DNA of 64,000 nt from Girardinichthys multiradiatus. Its lineage: Eukaryota > Chordata > Actinopteri > Cyprinodontiformes > Goodeidae. Made by a program: the position numbers and the translations under genes. The stretch is from the NCBI RefSeq assembly GCF_021462225.1, contig NC_061796.1, positions 45,050,891 through 45,114,890 of the forward strand, read 5' to 3'. The number at the start of each line of letters is the position of its first letter. Within the stretch, counting starts at the first letter, position 1. This document shows, piece by piece, positions 1 to 10,294 of the stretch. The notes below the pieces were generated by a model. That model worked only from the letters and a program-made list of their open reading frames with translations. It had not been told where the DNA came from and ran no database searches.

Positions 1-172
1 AGTCAGTGTTAGACAGAAGTTTTTTCTGTCTATTATTACTCAGATCAATAAAAATTAATTAAGAACAAACTGAAGATTTTTAAGCTGTCTCCATATGCAA
101 GAATATCTTTTGTTGTTATGTCATTCTGACAAACATTTTTTACATTGAAACATATATTCAGTCAGTGATATA

Positions 173-1226
173 CAGAGGTTGGACAATGAAACTGAAACAC
201 CTGGTTTTAGACCACAATTATTTATTAGTATGATGTAGGGCCTCCTTTTGCGGCCAATACAGCATCAATTCATCTTGGGAATGACATATACAAGTCCTGC
301 ACAGTGGTCAGAGGGATTTTAAGCCATTCTTCTTGCAGGATAGTGGTCAGGTCACTACGTGATACTGGTGGAGGAAAACGTTTCCTGACTCGCTCCTCCA
401 AAACACCCCAAAGTGGCTCAATAATATTTAGATCTGGTGACTGTGCAGGCCATGGGAGATGTTCAACTTCACTTTCATGTTCATCAAACCAATCTTTCAC
501 CAGTCTTGCTGTGTGTATTGGTGCATTGTCATCCTGATACACGGCACCGCCTTCAGGATACAATGTTTGAACCATTGGATGCACATGGTCCTCAAGAATG
601 GTTCGGTAGTCCTTGGCAGTGACGCGCCCATCTAGCACAAGTATTGGGCCAAGGGAATGCCATGATATGGCAGCCCAAACCATCACTGATCCACCCCCAT
701 GCTTCACTCTGGGCATGCAACAGTCTGGGTGGTACGCTTCTTTGGGGCTTCTCCACACCGTAACTCTCCCGGATGTGGGGAAAACATTAAAGGTGGACTC
801 ATCAGAGAACAATACATGTTTCACATTGTCCACAGCCCAAGATTAGCGCTCTTTGCACCATTGAAACCGACGTTTGGCATTGGCATGAGTGAGCAAAGGT
901 TTGGCTATAGCAGCCCGGCCGTGTATATTGACCCTGTGGAGCTCCTGACGGACGGTTCTGGTGGAAACAGGAGAGTTGAGGTGCACATTTAATTCTGCTG
1001 TGATTTGGGCAGCCCTGGTTTTATGTGGTATGTCACCCATAATGTTGTGCTCATTTCAATATTTTGAGCAAAACTGTGCTATTACCCTGCTAATTGAACC
1101 TTCACACTCTGCTCTTACTGGTGCAATGTGCAATCAATGAAGACTGGCTACCAGGCTGGTCCAATTTAGCCATGAAACCTCCCACACTAAAATGACAGGT
1201 GTTTCAGTTTCTTTGTCCAACCCCTG
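173..1226 (-). mobile_element. Tc1/mariner element, family 1 (decayed)
   Basis: Both ends carry an inverted repeat of about 32 bp (CAGRGGTTGGACAA.GAAACTG), with a TA dinucleotide on each side (171-172 and 1227-1228), the target duplication of Tc1/mariner elements. The transposase lies on the minus strand. At about 1.05 kb the element is shorter than a usual Tc1 element (about 1.6 kb), and the missing part is the 5' portion of the gene. It is not autonomous. Confidence 0.93.
225..1040 (-). pseudogene. Tc1 transposase, N-terminally deleted, two premature stops
   Basis: This is the remains of a DDE transposase that would cut and paste the surrounding element in the nucleus. In order it shows a short remnant of the second helix-turn-helix (PVSTRTVRQELHRVNIHG), the first catalytic Asp in LFSDES, the second in VYQDDNAPIHTA, and the catalytic Glu in SPDLNIIEPLWG, a DD34E layout. 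The first helix-turn-helix is absent. In-frame TAA at 843-845 and TGA at 270-272 interrupt the frame. Past the second stop the reading continues as a normal Tc1 C-terminus (AVLAAKGGPTSY) to TAA at 225-227. The two stops and the lost DNA-binding domain make it inactive. Confidence 0.93.
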
Positions 1227-1362
1227 TATTTTATTTTACAAACAACTGTTTAACAATGACCTAAACAGAACCAGCTAATGAAACATTTATTTTACTGGCA
1301 GGATTTCACTTAAACAAAGAGCTGACACAAAAAGCAAGGCTGTTGTTTTACCAGCCTCTACG

Positions 1363-1465
1363 TTCTGACCCTCACCTTCTGGTCATGAGATTTGGATCAT
1401 GACAAAAAGAACGAGTTCCGGGGTGGCTAGAGTCAGCCCAAGAGATGAGGAGCCCAAGGGTGAGG
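1363..1465 (+). repeat. RTE-like LINE relic (C-terminal ORF fragment)
   Basis: The DNA here is a damaged version of the stretch that encodes YGHELWVMTERTRSR near the C-terminus of the LINE ORF at 18.0-20.5 kb. The segment 'ggtcatgagatttggatcat' and the following 'aaaagaacgag' align with it. Stops and indels destroy the frame. It is a short fossil with no coding capacity. Confidence 0.6.
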
Positions 1466-1653
1466 GGAAATATCTAACTGAAATGTAACAGGAAATAACT
1501 CAAAAAACAAGAATACAAGAATTAACTAAGAAACTAAACATAATGAAATGAAATAGGCAACACATATAAACAATAAAGAACAAACAACAAGGAAATGGTC
1601 TGAACACAAACACAAAAGAAAAACATAACCCAAACATCTGTGGATCTTGACAT

Positions 1654-1719
1654 TAATGAATGGATGAATGAAAAAATTGATGAATGAATGAATGAATGAA
1701 TGAATGAATGAATGAATGA
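1654..1719. repeat. (AATG)n microsatellite
   Basis: A tetranucleotide run of about 16 units, slightly broken at its left end (a GGATG unit and an A-run). Confidence 0.95.
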
Positions 1720-2243
1720 TTTAATTGGACAATGAAATTCTTTAGATCTGGATATAAAATACAGATGAGATTTGAAAATAAGCTATCAGTTTATCATCTA
1801 GTTTTATCAATCGGGTGTTGGTTAAAACTTGGTTTGAAATGATCAATGAAATCGACAGTGTTCTCACATATGACTCAGACATTCTTCTTCAGCTGTACAG
1901 AATACAACACCGAAGAACAAATTTGATTTAAATAAAAAATAAACATTTAAATGCATGTTGTCAGAAGACCTGATTAATAACATATGCATTAGTGACATGA
2001 ACAGAGACATGAGTGCTTCAATGAATCTTTTTTTTCCTTGTTGTTTTTTATAGAAATAAAAGAAGGATTTTACAAAATAGAACTTGTTGTGAAAACTACA
2101 CGAAATCAATGCAGAAAAATCCAGTCCAGGTTTGTTGCTGTTGGCTTGTATAATCCAAGTGTAATGAGTTCACACTTAGCATTCCAGTGTAATAGTGCTG
2201 TACCAATGTCTTGCCATGTATGAATGTATTTACATGTTAAGTG
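1720..2243. other. No feature recognised
   Basis: AT-rich sequence with no convincing reading frame, repeat boundary or RNA gene visible. Confidence 0.6.
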
Positions 2244-3084
2244 GGTCTAAACAGGGCCAGCCCAAGTCTCCATGGGGGCCTTAAATGAAATTAGATTCTG
2301 GGGCCCTCTATTTCTGCTGCTGTTATGAATTGTTATAATCAACAATCAGACCATCATTCACACGCCCTTGAGTGTAATTCTTATATGTAGAAATACAATG
2401 TATGCTGTAGGGTGAGTCCTTCTCACACCTGATGCCTTACCCACAGTTGAGCCTGAAGATGTGGACTGGTACTGGGCTGATTCTGTGCCTCCAAATTACT
2501 TTAACAGTGCTACTGGAGGACGTTCACATAACTGTTTAATGTACATATAATGTATATTTTACCGACATAAATAACAATGCTCTGCAGCAATCAATTTGTG
2601 CAAACAACATATCTCACACTATAACTAGAAGCCATGTAGCCTGATGCAAAACTATATTGCTAGCAAATGTCAAACATTGTGATGTTTTAATACATACTTG
2701 CTATGAAACATTAGCAAAAACTTTGTTTTGATGCCAAAAAAAGCCAAAATATATATGGCCAACCCCAAGAATCAACTCAGTCAAAGTTAAAGCTCAGTAT
2801 TAAACAAATACATGTTAGCATGAATATTTCCCTATTTAACCGGCTAGTTAAAAATAAATTTCACTAGTTTAAACCTAATTTTCTATTAATAGCTACACAA
2901 ATTTCTTTGATAGACAATACAGTTACAAGACCTGCAAACATTTATCTTTATCTTCTTTTCTCTTCTTCCTCCTTCTGTTCTCTAACCCTGATAGATATGT
3001 GTCCTTTTTGGCACCAATATTTGGAGGAGAGCAGATATTACTAGTGCCCACAAGAGCAACTTAAAACAAAAGAAAATAATATAA

Positions 3085-3085
<1 letters not shown>

Positions 3086-3148
<63 letters not shown>
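3086..3148. repeat. (CA)n(TA)n compound microsatellite
   Basis: About 15 CA units pass directly into about 17 TA units, ending beside the left inverted repeat of the family-2 Tc1 element. Confidence 0.95.
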
Positions 3149-3155
<7 letters not shown>

Positions 3156-4716
3156 CAGTACAGACCAAAAGTTTGGACACACCTTCTCATTCAAAGAGTT
3201 GTCTTTATTTTCATGACTATGAATATTGTAGCTTCACACTGAAGGCATCAAAACTATGAATTAACACATGTTGAATTATATACTGAACAAAAAAGTGTGA
3301 AACAAATGAAAATATGTCTTATATTCTAGGTTCTTCAAAGTAGCCACCTTTTGCTTTAATTACTGCTCCACAGACTCTTGGTATTCTGTTGATGAGCTTC
3401 AAGAGGTAGTCACCTGAAATGGTTTTCCAACAGTCTTGAAATAGTTCCCAGAGATGCTTAGCACTTGTTGGCCCTTTTGCCTTCACTCTGCGGTCCAGCT
3501 CACCCCAAACCATCTCGATTGGGTTCAGGTCCGGTGACTGTGGAGGCCAGCTCATCTGGCGCAGCACCCCATCACTCTCCTTCTTGGTCAAATAGCCCTT
3601 ACACAGCCTGGAGGTGTGTTTGGGGTCATTGTCCTGTTGAAAAATAAATGATGGTCCAACTAAACGCAAACCGGATGGAATAGTATGCCGCTGCAAGATG
3701 CTGTGGTAGCCATGCTGGTTCAGTATGCCTTCAATTTTAAATAAATCCCCAACAGTGTCACCAGCAAAGCACCCCCACACCATCACTCCTCCTCCTCCAT
3801 GCTTCACGGTGGGAACCAGGCATGTAGAGTCCATCTGTTCACCTCTTCTGCGCCGCACAAGACACGGTGGTTGGAACCAAAGATCTCAAACTTGGACTCA
3901 TCAGACCAAAGCACAGATTTCCACTGGTCTAATGTCCATTCCTTGTGTTCTTTAGCCCAAACAAGTCTCTTCTGCTTGTTGCCTGTCCTCAGCAGTGGTT
4001 TCCTAGCAGCTATTTTACCATAAAGGCCTGATTCACACAGTCTCCTCTTAACAGTTGTTCTAGAGATGTGTCTGCTGCTAGAACTCTGTGTGGCATTGAC
4101 CTGTTCTCTAATCTGAGCTGCTGTTAACCTGCAATTTCTGAGGTTGGTGACTTAGATGAACTTATCGTCCACAGCAGAGGTGACTCTTGGTCTTCCTTTC
4201 CTGGAGCGGTCCTCATGTGAGCCAGTTTCTTTGTAGTGCTTGATGGTTCTTGTGACTGCACTTGGGGACACTTTCAAAGTTTTCCCAATTGTTCGGACTG
4301 ACTGACCTTCATTTCTTAAAGTAATGATGGCCACTCGTTTTTCTTTACTTAGCTGCTTTTTTCTTGCCATAATACAAATTCTAATAGTCTATTCAGTAGG
4401 ACTATCAGCTGTGTACTGTATCCACCTCCTGCACAACACAACTGATGGTCCCAACCCCATTTATAGGGCTTGAAATCCCACTTATTAAACCTGATAGGGC
4501 ACACCTGTGAAGTGAAAACCATTTCACATGACTACCTCTTGATGCTCATCAACAGAATACCAAGAGTGTGTGGAGCAGTAATCAAAGCAAAAAGGTGGCT
4601 ACTTTGAAGAACCTAGAATATAAGACATATTTTCAGTTGTTTCACACCTTTTTGTTCAGTATATAATTCAACATGTGTTAATTCATAGTTTTGATGCCTT
4701 CAGTGTGAAGCTACAA
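3156..4716 (-). mobile_element. Tc1/mariner element, family 2, right end truncated
   Basis: The left end is CAGTACAGACCAAAAGTTTG, a TIR style common in fish Tc1 elements, following TA at 3154-3155. The right side carries the inverted copy of the inner TIR up to 'gaagctacaa' at about 4716, but the outer 60 bp or so expected there are missing. The next bases belong to the zBED hAT element, whose own left end is also absent, so one deletion probably removed both. The inverted repeat is long and reaches into the coding sequence for the last 30 or so transposase residues. Confidence 0.88.
3319..4370 (-). pseudogene. Tc1 transposase, family 2, stop and frameshift
   Basis: The N-terminus MARKKQLSKEKRVAIITLRN with the following SVRTIGKTLKVSPSAVTRTI is the first helix-turn-helix of a Tc1 transposase. 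A GRPR motif (SRKGRPRVT) separates the two DNA-binding subdomains. An in-frame TAA at 4152-4154 follows KFI. Further on the frame shifts near 3858, after which the catalytic core reads on: VKHGGGGVMVWG, the second Asp in FQQDNDPKHTS, the Glu in SPDLNPIEMVWGEL, ending RVCGAVIKAKGGYFEEPRI. The first catalytic Asp lies in the broken middle stretch. At least one stop and one frameshift prevent expression. Confidence 0.92.
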
Positions 4717-5251
4717 ACTGGCCCTTCTGCGTTTCCTTATACACTTCTGTTTGCTAATATAAGCTAACGATGAACAAAAAAACAAACGCTGTTGAATGGA
4801 TAATTTTGTTTTAAGTTATTGCCAGATGGTGCTTTGAACAAATCGAAAGTAATTTGCGTGCTTTGCAAAGGTGAATTTAATTACCACCGAAGCAGCTCAT
4901 CACTTTCATATCACCTGAAGGCGAAGCACCATGGTGCGGCTGCAACGTTGGAGGGAGGAGGTCTGAGACAGACAACTTTGCAGCAGTTTGGAGCGAAAGG
5001 CGGGGCGCTTTCCAAGCAAACTAACAACAAAATAATGGAGGCTATCGCTTTTTGGGTTTCCAAAAATTGTCGCCCTGTAAATATTGTTGAGGATGTTGGA
5101 CTGAGGGATGTGATTCGGGAGGCATCGGGGGACTCCGGTTATCATTTACCTGCGAGGCAAACTGTAATGTCCAGAATAGAGACGTTGTACAAAAACCAGA
5201 GAACAACGAAGCAAAGCCTGTTGGAGAATGCGCTATATGTCGCTCTCAATT

Positions 5252-6238
5252 CAATTCAAAATTCAAAGATACTTTATTGATTGAGGGGAAATTAGAATTC
5301 CTGTACAACCCATCCAAACATACATCATGACACAAGACAAGGGGGGACTGGTCACCGAGGCTTTGCTGCCCACTCACAGGTGCTGCCCTTGCTAGATGAG
5401 AAAAGAGGCCACATTAGGTAAGTAGAAGGAACAATTCATATTTCACACTTTATCCTTAGCAGGATACAGTTTGAGATTGCAAAAAAACCTCAGAACAAAG
5501 AAGCAACAAGTTGATAAAACAACATCATGCCGGGAACGGTGAAGGTGGTGTGAGGGGGCGCATATGTTTATCTTGAGCATGTGTGTGTGTGCAAGTAAGT
5601 CCATGAAGCTCTGTCACAGAGGGCATTGTCCTTGATGGTACGTTGGAATGTTCATCAACCGGCCACAAAGTTCTGAGCAGGTCCACAGATGTCCTCAGGG
5701 AAGGGAGGGAGCAGAGTGTCATGTTTACATAACTTCCAGGAGAAGTTGAAGATAGCCAGCCATCAAGGCCGTGCAGGGGAGCCATATTCAGAAAAACAAT
5801 AATTATTTGGGTTAGGCTGACTCTTAATTTTCCGTCAGCCTTGAGAGTCTTGCTGGTGCTTCTCAAAGGCGAATCCAAACAGCCAAATTCCAAAGTCCAG
5901 GAACCGCAACCTGCCTGCGATCCTGTGTAAGGATCACATCCAGTCTGCGATTCAGCTCACGTAACATCTCAGTCTGAGTGCTGATCGCCTTGAAGATCCC
6001 ATCACACATGCCAGGCAGCCTCACAATTGCCAGAACAGCTGCTGACATTCTCCGAATTTCTCAATATGCCAGGTAACCGCTGACTCCAAAAAGCAGAAAT
6101 CCTGATATCAAACATCCAATTATATACATATCTTCCACATCCTCGACTGAAGTGGGCTCTCCTTCACCCTGTCTTCTCGTCGAGAAAATTTGATCAATTG
6201 CATTGAGAGACCAGCTGACCAAATCCATAACTCAGAAC
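5252..6238 (-). mobile_element. Retroelement fragment inserted in the hAT gene (3' tail at left)
   Basis: Removing 5252-6238 restores the transposase reading ..NALYVAL|TCDHWTS. The inserted DNA, read on the minus strand, ends in an AATAAA-containing 3' end (CAATCAATAAAGTATCTTTG) and a (GAATT)n tail, typical of a non-LTR retroelement or a SINE that borrows its tail. The last 100 bp or so recur at 46081-46190. Flanking duplication is at most the trinucleotide CTC. The element holds a short reading frame with a membrane segment (6061-6228). I cannot assign it to a named family. Confidence 0.75.
6061..6228 (-). CDS. Small membrane-segment ORF (55 codons) within the retroelement fragment
   Basis: An ATG-started frame (MDLVSWSLNAIDQ...) runs through an acidic stretch (GEGEPTSVEDVEDMY) into one hydrophobic helix (IIGCLISGFLLFGVSGYLAY) and stops at TGA 6061-6063. 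After the TGA the same frame continues open as EIRRMSAAVLAIVRLPGM through to 5863, with an amphipathic LRELNRRLDVIL segment, so the stop may divide an ancestral frame of about 120 codons. I do not recognise the protein. Translation is unproven and the host element is a fragment, so this may be only a relic. Confidence 0.35.
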   Translation of the reverse strand: MDLVSWSLNAIDQIFSTRRQGEGEPTSVEDVEDMYIIGCLISGFLLFGVSGYLAY

Positions 6239-6842
6239 TCACATGTGATCATTGGACTTCTGCTAGTAATGACAACTATTTGGGTGTCACGGCTCACTTC
6301 ATTGATAACAACTGGTGTCTGCATTCCTTTGCATTAACTGTGAGTAAGTCTACCGAGCGCCATTTTACAGAGGCATGTGCACAGCACATCCAGGCTGTCG
6401 CACAAGAATGGAACATAGAGAAAAAAGTAACAACGCTTGGGACAGACAGTGCTCGAAACATGATAGCAGCTGCAAGACTCCTTCGATATGAACATCTGTC
6501 TTGCACTGCACACACTTTGCAGAGAGCAATCACGTGTCACTGGGTGACAATGGATTTGACGCTGTTTTAGCCAAATGTCAAAAAAGTTTTGGTCACTTTA
6601 AGCACAGCCCGTCTAATGCTAGAGAATTGAATCAACAGCAAGTTGCACATAAACAAAAAAGAATCCCTGATTCAAGACGTGCCCAGTAAATAGAACTCCA
6701 CTTAATACATGATCAAAAGGCTCCAACAAAATAAATCGCCAATAGAAACAGCCCTGTCACAACAGAAGAGCAAAATTCCCATGCTTACAGAAGCTGAACT
6801 TGCAAAGCTGAAGAAGTTGGAGGAGCTACTTGAACCATGCAG

Positions 6843-7028
6843 GTATGTTTTTATTTCTATTTCAGTGTATTATATTAGCTTGATGAGTTAATTCAGTGGG
6901 TTAATTAAGCAGTGTTAATATTTGACAATTAGTATGTGTTTTTGTATATTTTAGGAGACAGAAATAACACTTTTCAGTGACATGCTTAAAATAAATTAAG
7001 AGTGTTATTAATTTATGTGTTTTCACAG
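6843..7028 (+). other. Predicted intron of the zBED hAT transposase gene
   Basis: Exon ..CCATGCAG, donor GTATGT at 6843, acceptor TTTTCACAG ending at 7028, next exon GTATGTCACTGAAACC. Splicing gives ..EPC-RYVTETLGGQHYIS in frame, as expected for this transposase type. Confidence 0.75.
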
Positions 7029-8060
7029 GTATGTCACTGAAACCCTGGGTGGGCAACACTACATCTCATGTTCTGTGGTTTTGCCTGCCTTCTGTCACCT
7101 GTTCAGAGTCATGGAGCCTTCAGATGATGATACTGTCATCTTACTGTGATTTAAAAAGGTATTTTGTGAAGACCTCGCTCAACGAAAAGAGAACTCCAAC
7201 CTCACCTGGCTCAAGATTGCTACTGCATTGATCCCAGATTTAAGGATTTAAAATGCCTGCCTAAATCTGTGAGAGGCAAAGTGTGGAGTTCTTTAAACAG
7301 CCTGCTCAGAGAGAATAGAGATGTCCATATCCAGAGTGCTGAAACAACAGGAGAAACACCTCGGAAGAAGAGGAAGATGTCCACCTTCTTGCTTGCATCA
7401 TCCGATTCAGACACAGACAATGAGGCAGAGTTCATTCAAACTACACTGGACTGCTTCAAATCAGAATCAAAAACTGGCAGTGGTGGCAGTGGTGGTCAAA
7501 AAGACAGGACTCATATCCTAGACTAGCAATTATTGCCCACAAATATCTTTCAACACCTCCCACCATGGTACCCTGTGAGAGACTGTTCTCCCTCTCAGGT
7601 CATATCATTCAGAAAAAGAGAGCGGCTCGCTCTTCTAGTAAGGTTGAGAGACTGGTGTGCCTTGGTAGTTGGCTCAATGTAAAGGAGTAGATTTTGTTTC
7701 AAAACTAAAGCTGAAATGTTCTGTAAGCTTCTAAAGTGCCGTTCACACTAATTCATACTGATTTTCAAAGTGATTTTTTTTTTCACTCACAAAAGGAATG
7801 TGTGGTAATGTACTTTAGTTATTAGGCTGTGCATCTTTATGGAAAAGCAAGTTTTTATTTTTATTTCACAAATTTGTTAAAATGTATCAAAGTAAAGAAA
7901 AACAATAAAAGTCCCTTTTGTTGAATTGATAACTTAATTAATGACTTAAATTATCTCTTTTATAAGCTGTCTTGAAATGTGATTAATCACGATTAATCGC
8001 TACTAATTTTGTAAATGATTTGCGATTAATTAGTAAATTTTTATTAATCAATGGACAGCC

Positions 8061-8063
<3 letters not shown>

Positions 8064-8105
<42 letters not shown>
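8064..8105. repeat. (TA)n microsatellite
   Basis: About 20 TA units directly after the presumed right end of the zBED hAT element. Confidence 0.93.
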
Positions 8106-8108
<3 letters not shown>

Positions 8109-8683
8109 CATGTATGAGCAATGATTTCTATATGATCAAAGATATAGTAGCGATCCAAGGGGTGCTCCTGATGGACACTGTAATGTTTAGGTGCTTGTGG
8201 TAACATGGGACTGTACAGTTGTTCACAATTTGTGAGTTTTTTTTTTCTGTCTTTTTATTTGTGTAGAATGGCTGGAGAGGTGAAGTTAGATGGTGACAGT
8301 CACTGTTTGTTCTGCGCACAAAATAATAAAACTCCCTTACAGCCATTCTACTTTGAATAGAAGCTGAAGTGCCAGTTAATGTGAAGTGTGTCTTCACTCA
8401 GTCTCACCCACATGGTTCACCACAATATATGACTGTACAAACAAATCCACAATTTGTGTTTTTTATGAGGGTTTTAATTGTAAAGACATCATGAATCATA
8501 TATGCATAAAAATATTTATATATTTTAATTGCTCTTGGGGGCCCGTCTTGTGCCCGCAGGGCCCTAAGCACGGCTGCTTAGTTCCCTTATGCATCGGACC
8601 AGCCCTGGGTCTAAATGTGAGAAAAGGAACTCCATTTTGTAGAACATCAAACCCTGTCAGGTGGAATGTCTCGACAGGGTATA

Positions 8684-10292
8684 CAGGTCCTTCTCAAAAT
8701 ATTAGCATATTGTGATAAAGTTCATTATTTTCCATAATGTCATGATGAAAATTGAACATTCATATATTTTAGATTCATTGCACACTAACTGAAATATTTC
8801 AGGTCTTTTATTGTCTTAATACGGATGATTTTGGCATACAGCTCATGAAAACCCAAAATTCCTATCTCACAAAATTAGCATATCATTAAAAGGGTCTCTA
8901 AACGAGCTATGAACCTAATCATCTGAATCAACGAGTTAACTCTAAACACCTGCAAAAGATTCCTGAGGCCTTTAAAACTCCCAGCCTGGTTCATCACTCA
9001 AAACCCCAATCATGGGTAAGACTGCCGACCTGACTGCTGTCCAGAAGGCCACTATTGACACCTCAAGCAAGAGGGTAAGACACAGAAAGAAATTTCTGAA
9101 CGAATAGGCTGTTCCCAGAGTGCTGTATCAAGGCACCTCAGTGGGAAGTCTGTGGGAAGGAAAAAGTGTGGCAGAAAATGCTGCACAACAAGAAGAGGTG
9201 ACCGGACCCTGAGGAAGATTGTGGAGAAAGGCCGATTACAGACCTTGGGGGACCTGCGGAAGAAGTGGACTGAGTCTGGAGTAGAAACATCCAGAGCCAC
9301 CGTGCACAGGCGTGTGCAGGAAATGGGCTACAGGTGCCGCATTCCCCAGGTCAAGCCACTTTTGAACCAGAAACAGCGGCAGAAGCGCCTTACCTGGGCT
9401 ACAGAGAAGCAGCACTGGACTGTTGCTCAGTGGTCCAAAGTACTTTTTTCGGATGAAAGCAAATTCTGCATGTCATTCGGAAATCAAGATGCCAGAGTCT
9501 GGAGGAAGACTGGGGAGAAGGAAATGCCAAAATGCCAGAAGTCCAGTGTCAAGTACCCACAGTCAGTGATGGTCTGGGGTGCCGTGTCAGCTGCTGGTGT
9601 TGGTCCACTGTGTTTTATCAAGGGCAGGGTCAATGCAGCTAGCTATCAGGAGATTTTGGAGCACTTCATGCTTCCATCTGCTGAAAAGCTTTATGGAGAT
9701 GAAGATTTCATTTTTCAGCACGACCTGGCACCTGCTCACAGTGCCAAAACCACTGGTAAATGGTTTACTGACCATGGTATCACTGTGCTCAATTGGCCTG
9801 CCAACTCTCCTGACCTGAACCCCATAGAGAATCTGTGGGATATTGTGAAGAGAACTTTGAGAGACTCAAGACCCAACACTCTGGATGAGCTAAAGGCCGC
9901 TATCGAAGCATCCTGGGCCTCCATAAGACCTCAGCAGTGCCACAGGCTGATTGCCTCAATACCACGCCTCATTGAAGCAGTCATTTCTGCAAAAGGATTC
10001 CCGACCAAGTATTGAGTGCATAACTGTACATGATTATTTGAAGGTTGACGTTTTTTGTATTAAAAACACTTTTCTTTTATTAGTCGGATGAAATATGCTA
10101 ATTTTGTGAGATAGGAATTTTGGGTTTTCATGAGCTGTATGCCAAAATCATCCGTATTAAGACAATAAAAGACCTGAAATATTTCAGTTAGTGTGCAATG
10201 AATCTAAAATATATGAATGTTAAATTTTCATCATGACATTATGGAAAATAATGAACTTTATCACAATATGCTAATATTTTGAGAAGGACCTG
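8684..10292 (+). mobile_element. Tc1/mariner element, family 3, copy A
   Basis: Terminal inverted repeats of about 200 bp begin CAGGTCCTTCTCAAAATA at 8684 and mirror to 10292, with TA on both sides (8682-8683, 10293-10294). The two arms differ at very few positions over the part I compared, which suggests a fairly recent insertion. Length is 1609 bp, the full size for this family judged from the three copies here. The plus-strand transposase is intact except for one missing base. Confidence 0.96.
9012..10015 (+). pseudogene. Tc1 transposase, family 3 copy A, single 1-base deletion
   Basis: The gene starts at ATG 9012 (MGKTADLTAVQKATIDT) and would encode about 334 residues. A C is missing near 9061-9063 compared with copies B and C, shifting the frame at codon 17 or so. 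From there everything reads openly in the new frame: second DNA-binding subdomain (TRRGDRTLRKIVEKGR...), the first Asp in LFSDES, VMVWGAVSAAG, the second Asp in FQHDLAPAHSA, the Glu in SPDLNPIENLWD, and the end ISAKGFPTKY. An internal ATG at 9152 opens 287 codons, which lack the first helix-turn-helix. Of the three copies it is the least damaged in the catalytic region. Confidence 0.93.
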
Positions 10293-10294
10293 TA

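Larger units (their letters stand above)
4804..7689 (+). pseudogene. hAT transposase with zBED finger (ZBED-like), fragmented
   Basis: In order: a BED zinc finger (VICVLCKGEFNYHRSSSSLS then YHLKAKHHG, Cys-Cys-His-His); an RNase-H-like core resumed after an insertion at 5252-6238 (CDHWTSASNDNYLGVTAHFI, a catalytic-type Asp in TLGTDSARNM, the CxxH motif in LSCTAHTLQ); and a C-terminal hAT dimerisation segment (CERLFSLSGHIIQKKRA) with the last catalytic-type Glu. A GT-AG intron at 6843-7028 joins ..EPC to RYVTETLGG. No ATG opens the frame; CCAG just before GGTGCTTTG suggests an upstream exon. Damage includes a frameshift near 6530, TGA at 7147-7149, a one-base loss near 7231 and another shift near 7480. 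It is a dead transposase, not a domesticated ZBED gene. Confidence 0.88.
4716..8061 (+). mobile_element. zBED-type (Ac-like) hAT element, left end lost
   Basis: A hAT transposase relic on the plus strand is followed by a right end rich in GATTAATC repeats (7981-8045) that closes in GGACAGCCC at 8061. Read from the other strand this is a GGGCTGTCC..GATTAAT start, the terminal style of Ac-like hATs in fish. No matching left end is present. The left boundary is the deletion junction with the family-2 Tc1 element at about 4716. A 0.99-kb retroelement fragment splits the gene. Confidence 0.8.
2252..8607. mobile_element. hAT element shell with perfect 8-bp duplication, filled by other elements
   Basis: The left end begins CAGGGCCAGCCC at 2252 and the right end finishes GGACCAGCCCTG at 8607, an inverted repeat matching at 9 of 12 positions. 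The flanks are identical 8-bp direct repeats GGTCTAAA (2244-2251 and 8608-8615), the target-duplication length of hAT transposons. The CAGGGC..GCCC style and GC-rich subterminal DNA (GGGGGCC, GGGCCC) recall Tip100-like hATs; that subgroup is inference. Only 2252 to about 3085 and 8107-8607 look like the element's own arms. The rest is a later Tc1 insertion and a second hAT element of another subgroup. I recognise no Tip100-type transposase, so the shell was probably non-autonomous. Confidence 0.82.

Noticed and set aside
6061..6228. Retroviral envelope transmembrane protein
   Set aside because: Only one short hydrophobic helix; no fusion peptide, no Cys motif, no LTRs or gag/pol nearby, and the insertion has a LINE-style 3' tail.
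4804..7689. A domesticated host ZBED gene
   Set aside because: It has frameshifts, a stop and an insertion within the coding region, and a hAT-style end follows it.
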